From the NCBI RefSeq assembly GCF_000275845.1, contig NW_006766883.1, positions 1,759,163 through 1,823,162 on the forward strand: a DNA stretch of 64,000 bases, in the 5' to 3' direction. Both the position numbers and the translations under genes were made by a program. The notes beneath the pieces were generated by a model. That model did not search any database and was not told the DNA's origin. It saw nothing but the letters and a program-made list of their open reading frames with translations. Below are positions 1 to 11,499 of this stretch, piece by piece. Source of the DNA: Dichomitus squalens LYAD-421 SS1 (Eukaryota > Basidiomycota > Agaricomycetes > Polyporales > Polyporaceae). Each line of letters starts with the position of its first letter. Positions within the stretch are counted from its first letter, which is position 1.

Positions 1-807
1 TTTTCTCATTGGCGGCCTCGCTGGCGCTAGTCGAAGAAGCTGGATACTCTCCACCCACGCCCTGAGTGATTTCCGAATTTGAGCGCAGCACTAGGCAATC
101 TCACGCGACGTCATACGCACCACACCGGTTATGCCTCTGGCGATGGTTAAGAACCAGAACAGACCCTGAACGCTGCCGTGTGCGCCGTGTGCGGCGGTGC
201 CAAGCGTTGCACCGATGACAATGAGCAGCGTAGTCGCAACGAGCGCTGCCTTCCGCCCAATGCGGTCGCAAAGCAAGCCGACCGAGACCTGGCCCAAAAC
301 CGCGCCTGAGAAACAGCCGAGAGTGTTAGTCCCACACGATGCCAGTTCAAACCTTAGATATTCCGGCATGCACGCACGTACCGACGAGGAGAGCGTTCGA
401 CACACGAGTTGACACATCCGGCGTATAGTCCTTGGGATACAGCTTCTTGAAGACCACCTAGATGCGCCCAGACGTATCGATCGTCAGCGTTTGCCATGAA
501 ACATGCGTCAGAGAGAAGCTAACTGACATTGGCCATGGTCATCAGGTTGTTCTGGTCTGCACAACATGAGGCCGCCGGTTCGCAAAATCACTTGACAATG
601 AACAGGATTTTGGCACGTACATCCGTCGGAGATCAAGCCAAACGCTGCGGCGGCGATGGTCATGTACGCACTCAACGCCGCCCTCTTGGACATCGCGCTA
701 GACTGCTCTGGCTTGGCCGAGGCCCGCTTTTGCTGCTGCTTGCCCTCGCCTTCGTACGAGTTGGCCGCAACGATGGCATCAGCGGTCTTCTGCGGAGAGT
801 CGGCCAT
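1..807 (-). CDS. MFS glycerophosphodiester/phosphate permease (Git1-type), 3' part beyond the window
   Basis: N-terminal part of a major facilitator plasma-membrane transporter of the phosphate:H+ symporter branch, resembling Git1 glycerophosphoinositol permeases. Exons on the minus strand: 807-621, 556-528, 457-382, 305-121 and 61-1 (open). Joined, they keep one frame. A hydrophilic N-terminus of about 45 residues leads into TM1 (LSAYMTIAAAAFGLISDG) and then QNNLMTMANV. The MFS signature CDRIGRKAAL follows TM2, and the family-typical GVGVGGEYPASS closes the visible part. All four introns are short with GT-AG ends. A TATATG-type sequence lies about 65 bp upstream of the ATG at 807. Substrate is inferred from family resemblance only; inorganic phosphate or glycerophosphocholine is equally possible. 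The remaining transmembrane helices lie left of position 1. Confidence 0.85.
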
Positions 808-1621
808 GATGATGGGCGTAGGGAGTCAAGGGACGCAGCGGCGGCGGCGTCGACAGGGAACCCGACCTCTATATGATACCAGGCTCCGACATCAAACACT
901 ATCGACGCGATAACCAGAGCTACAGGCACAACGAGTCCCTCTTGAAGACAGACGTCCCCGCAGGGACGAACAGTTGGAACAAGTGGGGGTGCGCACGTGT
1001 GTGATGGCGGTCGCATATTCGCGAGCTCGATGCGCCCGGCTTCACGGCTTGATGGCTGTGGGAGTGTCGCCGTGAGCACGTTCTCCCACACGACAGAGAT
1101 CCGGACGCTTTCTACTGGGCCGATTTCGATGCAAAGGGGTCGCAGAAGGCAGCCATCTGCCATATTCAAGGACTTTTGTCTGGAGAGGCAACGGTTCTAC
1201 TTACAAAGAGTTGATCTTGTGCGTCCCCTCTTCATCGACTTGTTGCCGATCAAACACGCCGGATTCCCTGCCATGACATAAGCACACAGCTGCCTGCACG
1301 TGGTCTCATCCATTAGCAGATAGAGGCGCCGGATCCCCTGTCCTACAACCGTGGAGGCTGTTATAGATATAACAGTGACCTCGATGACGGGCGCGCCGAG
1401 AGTTTGAACTCGAATTCACAGACCTTGAATCGTCGGAAACACTATGGCGGCGGAGAACCTTTGTTCCGTCTTCGATAAGAATGCCCCTGCCAGCCGTGTG
1501 CGACCGCGCCTTTGGGCAGCAGCACTGAGAATCGATGGCAGGATTTGCGACCCTGCTTGTGGTACACCTTGACGTGTTCGCAACGACGCAAGCGGCTTGA
1601 GTATCGTCTCGTGAAGTAGGA

Positions 1622-1703
1622 CACGCTCCGCAAGACGTTCATGTCTCGCTACATGTCTCTAGCACGCTCCGCAAGACGTTCATGTCTCGCTACATGCCTC
1701 TAG
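1622..1703. repeat. 41-bp tandem duplication
   Basis: Two abutting 41-bp copies, 1622-1662 and 1663-1703, each beginning CACGCTCCGCAAGACGTTCA. They differ at one position (ACATGT against ACATGC). A recent tandem duplication in non-coding sequence. Confidence 0.95.
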
Positions 1704-1860
1704 AAAAGCCTTCATCATGCAGTAGCAACAAAGCAGGTACGGGAGGAAGCGGCGTGGGGATCGACGGCCGAGAGAGTTCGAATGCTATCCCAACCATTGG
1801 ATGTGCGTCGGTTTGCCGAGGCTGTCTATCTCCGCCAGGCTAGGTCGAAGCCCACAACAT

Positions 1861-1875
1861 CGTCGTCGTCGTCGT
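1861..1875. repeat. (CGT)5 microsatellite
   Basis: Five uninterrupted CGT units in the gene-poor left part of the window. Confidence 0.9.
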
Positions 1876-4110
1876 AGTGTCGGCCCCACTACTCTACATC
1901 TCCAGCTGGCGGACATCACAACTCAGCATGACACGCTTCATTTTGGGTTTCCGATATCCGCTCTTGCTGACCAGAGCTGTCCGGCGTTGTAAAGGACGAT
2001 CTCGAGTGGACAGTCACGACGTATTGAACGCCCGGGTACAGGAACCGCAATTCAGTATGTCATACTCATCAGAGTGATCCCGAAGTGTCGGTCTGTGCAG
2101 TATACGGAATTGTGTTAGAAGGGTCATCGCGTCTGTCGAGTGTTCGTGGGTGCATATTAGGACTGGCTGTATCCTTTTATGTAAGTCAACAACCTTCACC
2201 CACGCACGAGATGCTCAGTCTACAGACGAGAATTGATTTCACCCGTGTGTCGCGGATAAGTCAGCCCAAGCTGTGTGCATAGTGTAGCTGATGAGGGGCT
2301 GCTACAAGTTATGATGAGATTGTGTATGCAGCAGCATGGGAACAAAAACCACGAATATGTGACCGGGCACTGCTTCTTATCGTCACGAAGGTGCTTCTTG
2401 TTAATTTACAGAGGTACCGACGTTTCGCTTGACCTCAGCCAAGAGGGACCGCATGCCCGCCCTCGCGAGGGAGCTCCAGGTAATTAAGATAGGTCCGGAT
2501 CACTTTCCACGAAAGAGCATACCGATTCGTTGGCCACGGCTTCCTCCGTACGAATCAGGGGCTGCACTCGGTAAGTCACGGCCTTGGCACAATTTGATGT
2601 GCTTCGCCTTTCCCAACGTCAGCCACCATTCGGAATAGGAAGAATGCACGGGACGCCCCGCGAGAGAACAGTTGGCAGGTTCTGATCACGCATGACGCGT
2701 ACAGGTCGAATCATCTCAGACATCCCTCACCATCTCTCGTCGCCCCATCCCCATCAGTAAGTCTAAGGAAGCGACACGCACTATATGCAAACCGAGTATG
2801 GTCAGGACAAAGCACAATGCTTGCAGAGATACTGTCAACCGACGACGATCTGGGAGGCACAGACATCACGGCAAGACATTTGGGCGACGTCGCATCATGC
2901 CTGATATCCATGCGCCGCGCTAGAAGAGTGTAGGCCACACATAGCGTTCAAAAATCTGTAAGCATACATAGCCGACTTCGTATTCCGACCTCGTGATACC
3001 CCGGAGGAGATAAATGTGTCCAATACGGCTTCCTACCACGAATCCTAACCATGACCGACGGCGCTGGTCTTCGATGTGTTCGGATATGTTTCAAAACTGA
3101 GCGTTATGTTGTTCCCGAACGCTTTGTAAGATAGACCAATGTTGGACCACGACGCCTCCTCGCCAGGATCGATCCACTTTCCGAGGTCCGTGAGATGAGA
3201 TGCTCAAGGCTCCGCGCCCGAGAGTGGCAAGCAGATGGAGACACAGCGAAGCAAACACAGGGTAACGAAGTGTCATAGTGACGCCACCTTGCAACGTCGG
3301 CATACCGCAGGGTTATCCGCCGAGGGGGCGGAGTGCTCGACGATCATCCTGCGAATCTCGTTGAGTGACGACGACAGCGCAAAGCGGAGAGTCTGTACAG
3401 GCAAAACCTTCTGACGTCACGTCGCCTTTGAACCCAACTCCGAGAGTATGTCAAAGGGTCCAGGGCCAGGCGGAGCTAGGCGACCGGGAACGAAGTTGCT
3501 TTCGTAGCTGTTCTTTTGAACCTTATCTGGTCTGCTTGAGCATGTTGCGGCAGCGCAGCATCATACCTCTCGAGATGACCCCGATGGTGGTCGGAACGGA
3601 AATACCAGGTAGTATGGTCTGGATACTCTCGCAAGACCGCCAGCAGAGATGCCTGTGGGTTGATTGATGGTGAGAAACTGCCTGAATCTTGTTCAGTTGG
3701 ACAGTCCGCCCTTGACGGACGATCCTTTCTCCGCCGCATGACATGTGTGGAGGGTCAAAGTACGCTATCTTGTCGTACCTAGACCTATAATGAGCGCACC
3801 TTGCAATGAACAAAGCTGAGTGTGGATATCTATACGTGCCGAGGGACGCTGCAAAACATGACAAGACTTCAACAACATGGTGCATGGACGCGCATGGTAT
3901 CGTACTAACTTGCCGGTGTGGTAGACGACGTCAAGTGGTCAGATCTGCGGACAACAAATGAGTGCCAGATAACGGGGTAATGACTGGAGAACGTGCTGGA
4001 ACACCATTAGGGTGGGGCCTGTCGAGAGGTGGTAATCGGTCTTCATGCATCAAAGAAGTGTCGGGGAGACATCACAGATGGAGAGGGGTTCACGCGGCGG
4101 TACTGCTGCA

Positions 4111-4228
4111 ATTCGGAATTCGTGTATGGAGACGCAGCCCCCAGCTTCCACGGAGAATCGGAGCAACGCAGCGTTCACACTCTGCATGTCATGCCTGGCA
4201 AACGAATTCCGAATAACGAATTCCGAAT
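4111..4228. repeat. GAATTC-rich tandem and inverted repeats
   Basis: A perfect 14-bp unit AACGAATTCCGAAT is tandemly duplicated (4201-4214, 4215-4228). Its inverted form ATTCGGAATTCGT lies at 4111-4123, so a 13-bp stem with a loop of about 78 nt can form. No gene spans it. Confidence 0.85.
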
Positions 4229-4419
4229 TCAAGTGACGTCTCGAGACACGCCGCATCTAAGCACTCCGCAGAGACAGAGGCCGAGATGCAGTCGAGTAAG
4301 CGTTGTTTGGTGGCACGATGTGCTCCGAGCGACGAAGGGATACAAGGCTACCAGGTCCTACTGAGCGGAAAGGGTCATGCTGAGCAGCTGAAAAGATCTG
4401 CTGTAGATCAAACATTGAC

Positions 4420-4567
4420 AGATAAGAGAGGGGTGGATGCCAAGGAGGAGAGCTTGAGCTCAAAACCTGAGGCACTCGCTGCAGTCGTAGGCGCGAGATC
4501 TAGATTAGCAAGGCGCTTATGGATTATCTGGGGGTTGATAAAAGGGGAGATGGTCCTGGGCTATCTA
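4420..4567. promoter_or_regulatory. Cluster of four HGATAR (GATA-factor) sites upstream of hapX
   Basis: AGATAAG at 4420-4426, TTATCT at 4524-4529 (AGATAA on the minus strand), TGATAA at 4536-4541, and a TATCT at about 4562 (AGATAG on the minus strand), all within 300 bp of the hapX start codon. In fungi hapX is known to be repressed by iron-responsive GATA factors (SreA, Urbs1, Cir1 families), which bind extended ATCWGATAA sites. These sites match the core but not the full extended consensus, so control by such a factor is inference. Confidence 0.45.
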
Positions 4568-4719
4568 ATCAGTTAACCCACGACCAGGGATCTCCCCCGC
4601 GGCCGGATTCCCTGAGACCTCCCGCCATAAAACTTGCCCATCCTCTCGCCCTGATTCCCAGCACCCGCAACTCCCCTCTCACCAGTGCTAGTCGCGCGTC
4701 GTGTTTGACCAACGTCGCG

Positions 4720-6612
4720 ATGAGTGCCGCAGCCGTCTCTCCCGAGACTGCCTCTTCATCAACTACACTCTGGGCTACCCGTGCGTGCACATCTTCACAT
4801 GTGTTCCAACTACTTTCTCACATTCTTCGGACACAGCCTCTAAGGAATGGGTCATCCCAGCGAAGCCAAAGCCCGGACGGAAGCCCAAGAAGGACGTCGC
4901 TCCCGCTGTCCACGACGGTGCCGAGGTTCGTAAAGCCGAAACAGAGCCGGCGCTAATGTTCCGATACTTACCCGATGGTCGTGTCTGCAGGTCGATGCCA
5001 AAGGCCGACGCGTACAGAACAGGTATGCATCTCAGACCCCACGCACTACATTCAAGTCGTTGAAACATCTTTCAGGGCTGCGCAGCGTGCGTTCCGCGAG
5101 CGCAAGCAGTCGCAGCTTGCCGAGCTACAAGCTCGCGTGCAGCAATACGAGCAGGGAGAAATCGAGCGGAACGTCGCGCTACAAAACATCGCGAAGCGTT
5201 TGAAAGAGGAGAACGAGAAGCTTCGCAACGAGAACACCTTTCTCAAGGAGAAGATCGCTCAGTACGAGGCAGAGCGCTCTTCCGCCAAGAGGCCCCGAGA
5301 CGAGTTCTCCCCGCGTCCGACCCACGATCGCTCTCAGTCCCCTGTGAAGAAGAGGTCCAGATCGTCTTTCGATGTCCTCACCAGCATCGTCCAGACACCA
5401 TTCACACCCGTGGCATATGCCTCCTCTCCTTCCGCTATATCTTCAGCCGACTCGGATGCCCACTCCAGCTTCTCCCCCTTGCCATCATCGGCTCGTGACA
5501 CGCAGCTCTTTTCTCAGAACTTTGGCTTCAACGGTATCTTTGAAATGGCTACGTCGGGTAAGACGAGCCTCTTTGAGCCGGGAGGTAGTCTCGATACCTT
5601 CGACTGTGGGTTCTGCAACGAGAACACCCCCTGCGTGTGTCGGGAGCTGGCTCTCCAACAGATCGCGGAGCGCATGTCGATCTCCTCTATGAAGCTGGAG
5701 AACACAGACCACAACACTGCGCCTATATCCGCACCGGTCACCGCCAGCCCACCTTCCATCCTCGACAACCTTCCAGCGTATCAGCCCCCCGTCCCCCTGC
5801 GGCGCCGGGCACGCAATCCCTCTCTGCAGCCCATATTCCCAATCGCCATTCCTACTCCCGAGACGCCGAAGCCTGAGGTCCCGTCCTGTACTGGAGACCC
5901 CTCGAACTGCGCTGCCTGTGCAGACGACGCGTTTGGCAAAGCGTTCTGTGCGGCCATCAGCCAGTCCGTCTCTTCCGCATCTCCTTGCAAGGATTGTCCT
6001 TGTCGATCGGAGAATGGAGGAGGGAGTTGCTCGACAGCAACGGGTAGCACTGGAGGTTGTTGTGGGAACCCTGCCTTGTGCGGGCGGTCCAACTCTGAGC
6101 CTGGAACGTCAACAGCAGCAGCTTCTTCAGCACCGGCCTCTGCCTCTTCAGCCCAGCTCACCTCCTCCCTCCTTATGTCCGAGGCATTCAGCACTACGGA
6201 GACGATGCCCTGCGATGCAGCATGGCGGCAGATCAAGAACCACCCGAACGCCGCCTTCACTGACCTCTCACTTCTCGCCGAAGTCGTCGCGCGCCGCTCC
6301 AAGTGTACGGGCCCTCGCGTCGAAATCTGTCCCGCGCCAGGCTCTGTCACTCCAGAGCGCAACCTATCACCGGGCGTCGGGCTCACGACAGCCTTCACTC
6401 AGCAGTTCGACACCCAGTCGATCATCCTGACGGACCCGCACGCGCAATACAATGAACGGCACCGGACGCGTGGCAATGGGACGTCGCCACCTCCAATGCT
6501 TGTTCCACAAGAGGTATTGGTGCAGTGCGGCCGCCAGAGGGTTCGAGAGGTGATGGCTGATGGAGTCCGTGACGCGCTACGTCTCCTTGATGCGAGGTTT
6601 GCTCAGCCGTAG
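4720..6612 (+). CDS. hapX: HapX-type iron-responsive bZIP transcription factor
   Basis: Predicted 572-aa nuclear regulator of iron homeostasis. Exons 4720-4780, 4837-4925, 4991-5022, 5076-6612. Residues about 22-39 (SKEWVIPAKPKPGRKPKK) match the Hap4-like motif that binds the CCAAT-binding complex. A bZIP basic region follows (RRVQNRAAQRAFRERK, about 56-71), then a long coiled coil. Downstream are cysteine-rich regions of the kind that sense iron in HapX: CGFCNENTPCVC at about 237-248, a C-x6-C-x2-C group near 331, CKDCPC and GGSC near 363-380, and GCCGNPALC near 390. A C-terminal PCDAAWRQIKNHP...KC block resembles the Yap1/PAP1 C-terminal Cys domain. The ATG at 4720 gives the only frame joining the Hap4-like motif through intron 1. 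HapX represses iron-consuming pathways when iron is low and activates some when iron is high. The alternative, a Yap1-like factor, is less likely because of the Hap4-like motif and CGFC cluster. Confidence 0.9.
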
Positions 6613-7044
6613 CCTGGTTGTAGCAAGGTGTGTCAGCTCGGTAGCAGTGTGATGTGTACAAGCTCTACCTAGAGCTTTTTCGGAGAAAGTTTACGTACTA
6701 AGCTTATATCTTTTTGCTTTGCATCCCTTCATGTATTCTACTCTGCCCCCATGCATTTCCTCATAGAATCTGATACACCACATGGTTGATATCTGGCACT
6801 GGTTGCGTTGTTCTCCTGAATACGGCTCAAGCAGACCCCAAACTTAAGTACGTGGTCAGAAGCACATCTCGGAACCCCTTCGGAAGCCGCTCAGCGCTCT
6901 GGTTTTTGACCGAGTTTAGGTCCCTCATTGGAGAAGAGACTCCGGAGCCGTTTCGACCGGGTTCTACCGGCGTCAGCTAGCCACACCAGTCATCCGCGGC
7001 GATGTACATGGAGATTATACCCCCTTGGGATCATCATACTGGTG
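6613..7044. other. Convergent 3' intergenic region
   Basis: Space between the hapX stop and the stop of the PPR gene. It probably holds both 3' UTRs. No further gene seen. Confidence 0.5.
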
Positions 7045-9627
7045 CTAACTCGTGGACACATTATGGACATGCCGTGCACTCTCCTCCACCGCCTCACTCC
7101 TTGGCCCTGTCTTGCCCCACTGCGACAAGTCTCGGAACATCCGACGAACCTCGTGCCGCTGCCTCCTCGTCAATCTCTCCGGTCTGTTCGCATTCCCTGC
7201 GTGAAGCGCACGGAAAGCGCGCGCAAGCTCTTTGAGCGGAGCTTCAGCGAGCGCGTCCGGGAAGGGGGCCACCTGCGTCCACAGCCGGAGGAGGACGCGT
7301 CTTGCCGTACCGTACTCTCTCTTGCGGAAGAACGCACTGACGAGCGCGTCGATTGCCGGCACGTCGGGGGTAATGCCCTCGGCAACCATGCTACGGAACG
7401 CCCTCATCGCCTCCTTCGGCCGAGCCAGACCCGCATACCCGGCGATGATGATGGTATACATCTTCACGTCTGGGAGTAGGCCGGCATCAGCCGCAGCGCG
7501 CATAACCTTTGTCGCACCCTTCAAGTTCCCCGCCGCGGCGTAGCCTTGCATTAGCGCGCCGTAATGGTATCGGTTTGGGCGAAAGCCGGACCTGACCATC
7601 AGGCGGAACTGCTCGTGGGCTGCTACGAGGTCGCGTTTGACGAGCGCGAAGTGCTTGATGCGCAAAGCAAACGTGACACGGTCGTTTCGCACATTGCGTG
7701 CGGATAGTGATTGCACGATTGGGCGAAGGAGGTTGTTGCCCCTGCGAAAATGGGAGAAGGTGATGCCAGCGGTAGGCTCGCAGCCGACGCCGGCGACGTC
7801 CGCTTCTGTCTGTCTGGGTGACGAGGCGGGAGTATCCTGGGAGCTGGACGACGTCAATGATCGAAGCTGCGACCAACCCCGCGGACGAGCCACGGCCTGT
7901 TCTCGCGACAGCAGCGTCTGAAGGAGGACGTGTAGATGACCCCGTGCTGGCACCACACCTCTGGATTTCAAAAGCCGTACAATCTTGATCAACTCCCCAG
8001 GCCGTGCGCGTCCCTGCAAGCCGGAGAGAACGATGGTGATCGTGGCAGCATTGGGATTGACCTTCATGATACGCATGATGTCAAGCACCACACTAAGTTC
8101 GCGTACTTGCAGTGTCTTCTTGAGACTGCGTAGCAAGGCGTTCAATAGGTGGATAGTTGGTGGGATAGGAGGAGGTATAGGAAATTCCGGCACAGTGGAC
8201 GCCACAAACCCCAAGGACGTGAGGAGATCGAGGGCATCGGAGGCACCTCCAAGGGCACTAGCAACCACGTGAAGAGCGTCGTTGTGGAAGCCTGCGGTGG
8301 AGTATAAGCGTACCAGTGCAGCGGCTGTCTTGCTATCAGGCGACACTTGGGCAACACGCATTTGTTGGACAACATGCATAGCCCTTGTGAGGTCACCTTG
8401 GCGGGAGAGGTGGTCGAGTAAGATGTTGTAGGTGGAGACACTGATGAGGTTCCTTTGCGAAGCCGCCTGAGTCGACCGGAGGGAGGATGGCCGGGAAGCT
8501 GCCGAAGGTGTGGATGACCCAACTCTCTCGTCGTCGTCCTGGATGGAACTTGCCCCAAGGTCGTATGGACGGTCTCCAGAAGGCTGCGATACTGAGGAGA
8601 GAACTTCGGCAACACCGGAGGAGTCTTCGGCATCTAGCAAAAGCTGGACGAGACCGTTGAGAATCACAGCCGAGACCACCTCGTCTCCTGTGCCTATGGC
8701 AGCGAGTGCTCGCGCTTTGATGGAAGCGGTGAGTCCAAACGAACGGTACCCGAGCACGAGTATGGCACAGGTCTTCGCTGTCACAGGAAACCCAGCGGAC
8801 TCCATGGCCCGTAGACCGGTGAGGGCGGCCGCTAAGTCGCAATTGCGGAGGTGCATTGCTACGAGAAGGTGATACGTCAACCGAGATGGATTGACGCGCT
8901 CCGTCTCGAACATCGCCAGAACGTCCTCCACCGGGACGTACCGCTGGTTCTCCATCCACGCTCGCAATCTCCAATTGAGGAGCTTGACGGTCGTATAACC
9001 GAGCCGCTGCCTTGCCAGTTTCACAATCCTGCGGACACCTCTCCATTCCTCTTGCTCCGCGAACTTCGCCGTTAGATACTGCCAGCTCCTCGGTGGACAA
9101 CTGGCACCGATCTGTGTGGCGAGTTCCAAGACCCAAAGGGCTCGATCGGCAAGCCCCTGCTCGAGGAGGTACAGAGATATGGCGAACGCACGGGGGTGTC
9201 GGAGGTACATCACAAGGTCGAATGTACCTTGAGACTTTCGAAGGTCGGTTACGGTACAACGGGAAGGATATTGGACGAAGAGCTGGCCGATAGTTGATAG
9301 AACATCTGAAGGCGGCGCGAGGGATATCAACTCGTTTCCGTCGGTACCTCCCTCCTTCGGCTTGTCTAGACGAAGGACCGACTCCAAAGTCTTCTGTTGT
9401 ACATGCCGTTGTGCCAAGTCCTCTGGAAGGACATTCGTGGGTTCGATGATGGACGCATGGGAGTGTTTCAGTTTGGGAGCTACAGCTGGCGGCCATAGAA
9501 CGCCACGAGCGGAGTGGATGGGTTTCGCGATCACGCATAGGGGAAGTACGAGGGCACGACTTCTCTCGAGGAAGATGTGTGCGGCTTGAGACAGATGCCT
9601 GAAATCCCGGCCAACTCTCCAGGGCAT
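7045..9627 (-). CDS. Pentatricopeptide repeat protein, mitochondrial
   Basis: Single-exon gene of 860 aa. The N-terminus (MPWRVGRDFRHLSQ...) is rich in Arg and hydrophobic residues with few acids, as in a mitochondrial presequence. The body is made of degenerate 35-residue PPR units; the clearest begin TYNILLDHLSRQGDLTRAM, HYGALMQGYAAAGNLKGA and MYTIIIAGYAGLARPKEAM. A Ser-rich linker interrupts the array at about residues 330-400. PPR proteins bind organellar RNA and act in processing, stability or translation. The target transcript cannot be read from sequence. Lack of introns is unusual beside its intron-rich neighbours but common for fungal PPR genes. Confidence 0.85.
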   Translation of the reverse strand: MPWRVGRDFRHLSQAAHIFLERSRALVLPLCVIAKPIHSARGVLWPPAVAPKLKHSHASIIEPTNVLPEDLAQRHVQQKTLESVLRLDKPKEGGTDGNELISLAPPSDVLSTIGQLFVQYPSRCTVTDLRKSQGTFDLVMYLRHPRAFAISLYLLEQGLADRALWVLELATQIGASCPPRSWQYLTAKFAEQEEWRGVRRIVKLARQRLGYTTVKLLNWRLRAWMENQRYVPVEDVLAMFETERVNPSRLTYHLLVAMHLRNCDLAAALTGLRAMESAGFPVTAKTCAILVLGYRSFGLTASIKARALAAIGTGDEVVSAVILNGLVQLLLDAEDSSGVAEVLSSVSQPSGDRPYDLGASSIQDDDERVGSSTPSAASRPSSLRSTQAASQRNLISVSTYNILLDHLSRQGDLTRAMHVVQQMRVAQVSPDSKTAAALVRLYSTAGFHNDALHVVASALGGASDALDLLTSLGFVASTVPEFPIPPPIPPTIHLLNALLRSLKKTLQVRELSVVLDIMRIMKVNPNAATITIVLSGLQGRARPGELIKIVRLLKSRGVVPARGHLHVLLQTLLSREQAVARPRGWSQLRSLTSSSSQDTPASSPRQTEADVAGVGCEPTAGITFSHFRRGNNLLRPIVQSLSARNVRNDRVTFALRIKHFALVKRDLVAAHEQFRLMVRSGFRPNRYHYGALMQGYAAAGNLKGATKVMRAAADAGLLPDVKMYTIIIAGYAGLARPKEAMRAFRSMVAEGITPDVPAIDALVSAFFRKREYGTARRVLLRLWTQVAPFPDALAEAPLKELARAFRALHAGNANRPERLTRRQRHEVRRMFRDLSQWGKTGPRSEAVEESARHVHNVSTS

Positions 9628-11499
9628 GGACAGGCAGGACGACGGGACGGCGAGATCCCCGAGTCGCCGCCGTGAGCTGGACGCGTGTCAGGGAGTGATT
9701 GTCCGGGCAGAGATCTGACAGGCATACCTATGCACGGGAGAAGTGCTATGGCGCGAGAGGAGGGAAGTTGAGGGACATGCAAAGCGATGGGGGAGACGTC
9801 CGACGAGACTGAGGCCAACGCGCAGAACGGCGACCTCGACCTCGAATTTCGCGTCTCGCCTCGACCTCGGCGCTTGCCGGCCTCTCCCGGCACCCGTCCA
9901 CGGTCCCCCCATCGCAATCAAGCCTCCACCTCCTAATACCATGACTGCCTGTCTACAGCTCAGCCATCTGCTTAACTTTGACTTGGTCATGCCGCATGGT
10001 TCACAGAAATGATTGCGCAACGCATCTACCGTCATGGACGCTGCCTTTTCTGTCTGCCGCACACAAGCAACCGATGTGCTCCTGCATCCCCGATGTGTAC
10101 GTGCATTCCTCGCTACCTACGTCCCTACGATCGGAATACACTTTAATTACCGGGCTCTTGACAACGCACCCGAGTGTCTTGAATGCCGAACATGCTCTTC
10201 GCTTTGCTTCTCCCGACGCCGCCCGTTTTCCATTTCGTGCCACACCATCATCCGAGATGGAGTCCTAGGTCAGGCATCCATTCCCCCGCAATGTCGTATA
10301 GAACGATATTCCAGGACGCGTCTCGCTCCCACATAGCAGGTCCTTCATCCAACGCAGATTGGCTGCGACAGCCTTCCTTTACAAAGACATATAACATTGA
10401 TGGACTACGTGCGTCATTTGCCGTGCCATCGTGTATGACGGGTGTGCGTGTGCATTGTGTCACTGCAAGGATGGATTCGGCACGAACATCTGAGCGAAAA
10501 TCGTCCAGCGAGACGTTGAACGCAGCGGTGGTCCGAGGATACTGCCCGCGTTTACGGAACGACGTAGCGGGTTGACATGTCCCTGAGAATCACAGCTACT
10601 GTCCGTAAGTTAGGCCACAGCGTGGGATATGCTGCAAAGCACCTCTGATGATACCTACAACGCAGTATAATCTTGTTCCTTAGAGCCTGAATGGCCCAGG
10701 AACAGGAACGTTGACCGCATCCATGGGTGCCACGAGGAAGAGCTGTGTCCCAGGCGGTGCAGGCGGCCGCAAAGTTCACGGCGAACAGCTGACGACTACA
10801 CTATGTGTAGAAAGCCTCGGGGACATGATACCAACCATACACATCCGAAGGTCGCACTGGAAGGGATCCGCTGGCGGCTGCCGCTGCTACATACATTTTG
10901 TCTGCCCGGTAACTCCGGAGGGACCTGCGTGTAGCGCAATCTTCGTCTCCACCTCAAGGGTAACTACTCATCACAATATTCTGGGCAAGTCGCTGGACCG
11001 CTGACTTTGTCATCCGTCACAGATTATGATCAATCGTGTCCTCCGCTCATACCGAGTGGATTGCGACATTTGCCTTCCACGGACCTCGTACTTGGATCAT
11101 GACTCGTTCAGCGGCGCTGGCGGAGACAGAGGCTGTGGCACCCGCGCTGACTCGGCAAATCGCCATGACACTGCATTCCCATCGTACATTGTACCGTTTC
11201 TGTCCAGTTTCAGGACGGTGACAGATTCCCGGGAGTTGAGATCTTGCCCTGATCCCTCCACTTCCATCACTGGGGTCCGACACAGTGGTCCCTGTACGCC
11301 GCGCTAGTTTGTCGGAAACTCTTCCTGGTGGAGAGATTGCGCTGGCATTGGCTGTTCTATGCAGAGCGTTTGAGATTGACACCCGGCTACCTCCGCCATT
11401 CGGTCAAACATCATCATGGCTCAGTCATCTACCTATACACGTATGTGCGCCATATAAATATGCCAGTCACTCTCATCCTAGCACCCACACCAATTCCCC
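9628..11499. other. Divergent intergenic region
   Basis: About 1.9 kb between the PPR gene and the first adenylating enzyme. ORFs here are short, overlapping and unrelated to families I recognise. The right end carries a TATA box listed separately. Confidence 0.5.
11453..11460 (+). promoter_or_regulatory. TATA box of adenylating-enzyme gene 1
   Basis: TATAAATA about 45 bp upstream of the ATG at 11500. TATA-containing promoters in fungi tend to belong to regulated rather than housekeeping genes. Confidence 0.55.

Larger units (their letters stand above)
808..4719. other. Gene-poor interval
   Basis: About 3.9 kb between the MFS gene and hapX with no ORF that I can link to a protein family and no convincing run of spliced exons. 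The longest minus-strand frame (672-1169) overlaps the MFS start in another frame and looks like a shadow or a uORF. It holds short repeats listed separately (CGT run, 41-bp tandem duplication, GAATTC repeats) and, at its right end, the hapX promoter. Confidence 0.5.

Noticed and set aside
672..1169. 165-codon minus-strand ORF upstream of and overlapping the MFS gene
   Set aside because: It overlaps the MFS first exon in another frame, has low-complexity Ala/Ser/Arg ends and no domain. At most a uORF.
3523..3885. 120-codon minus ORF in the left gene-poor region
   Set aside because: No recognisable domain or neighbouring exons, and other frames over the same stretch are similarly open.
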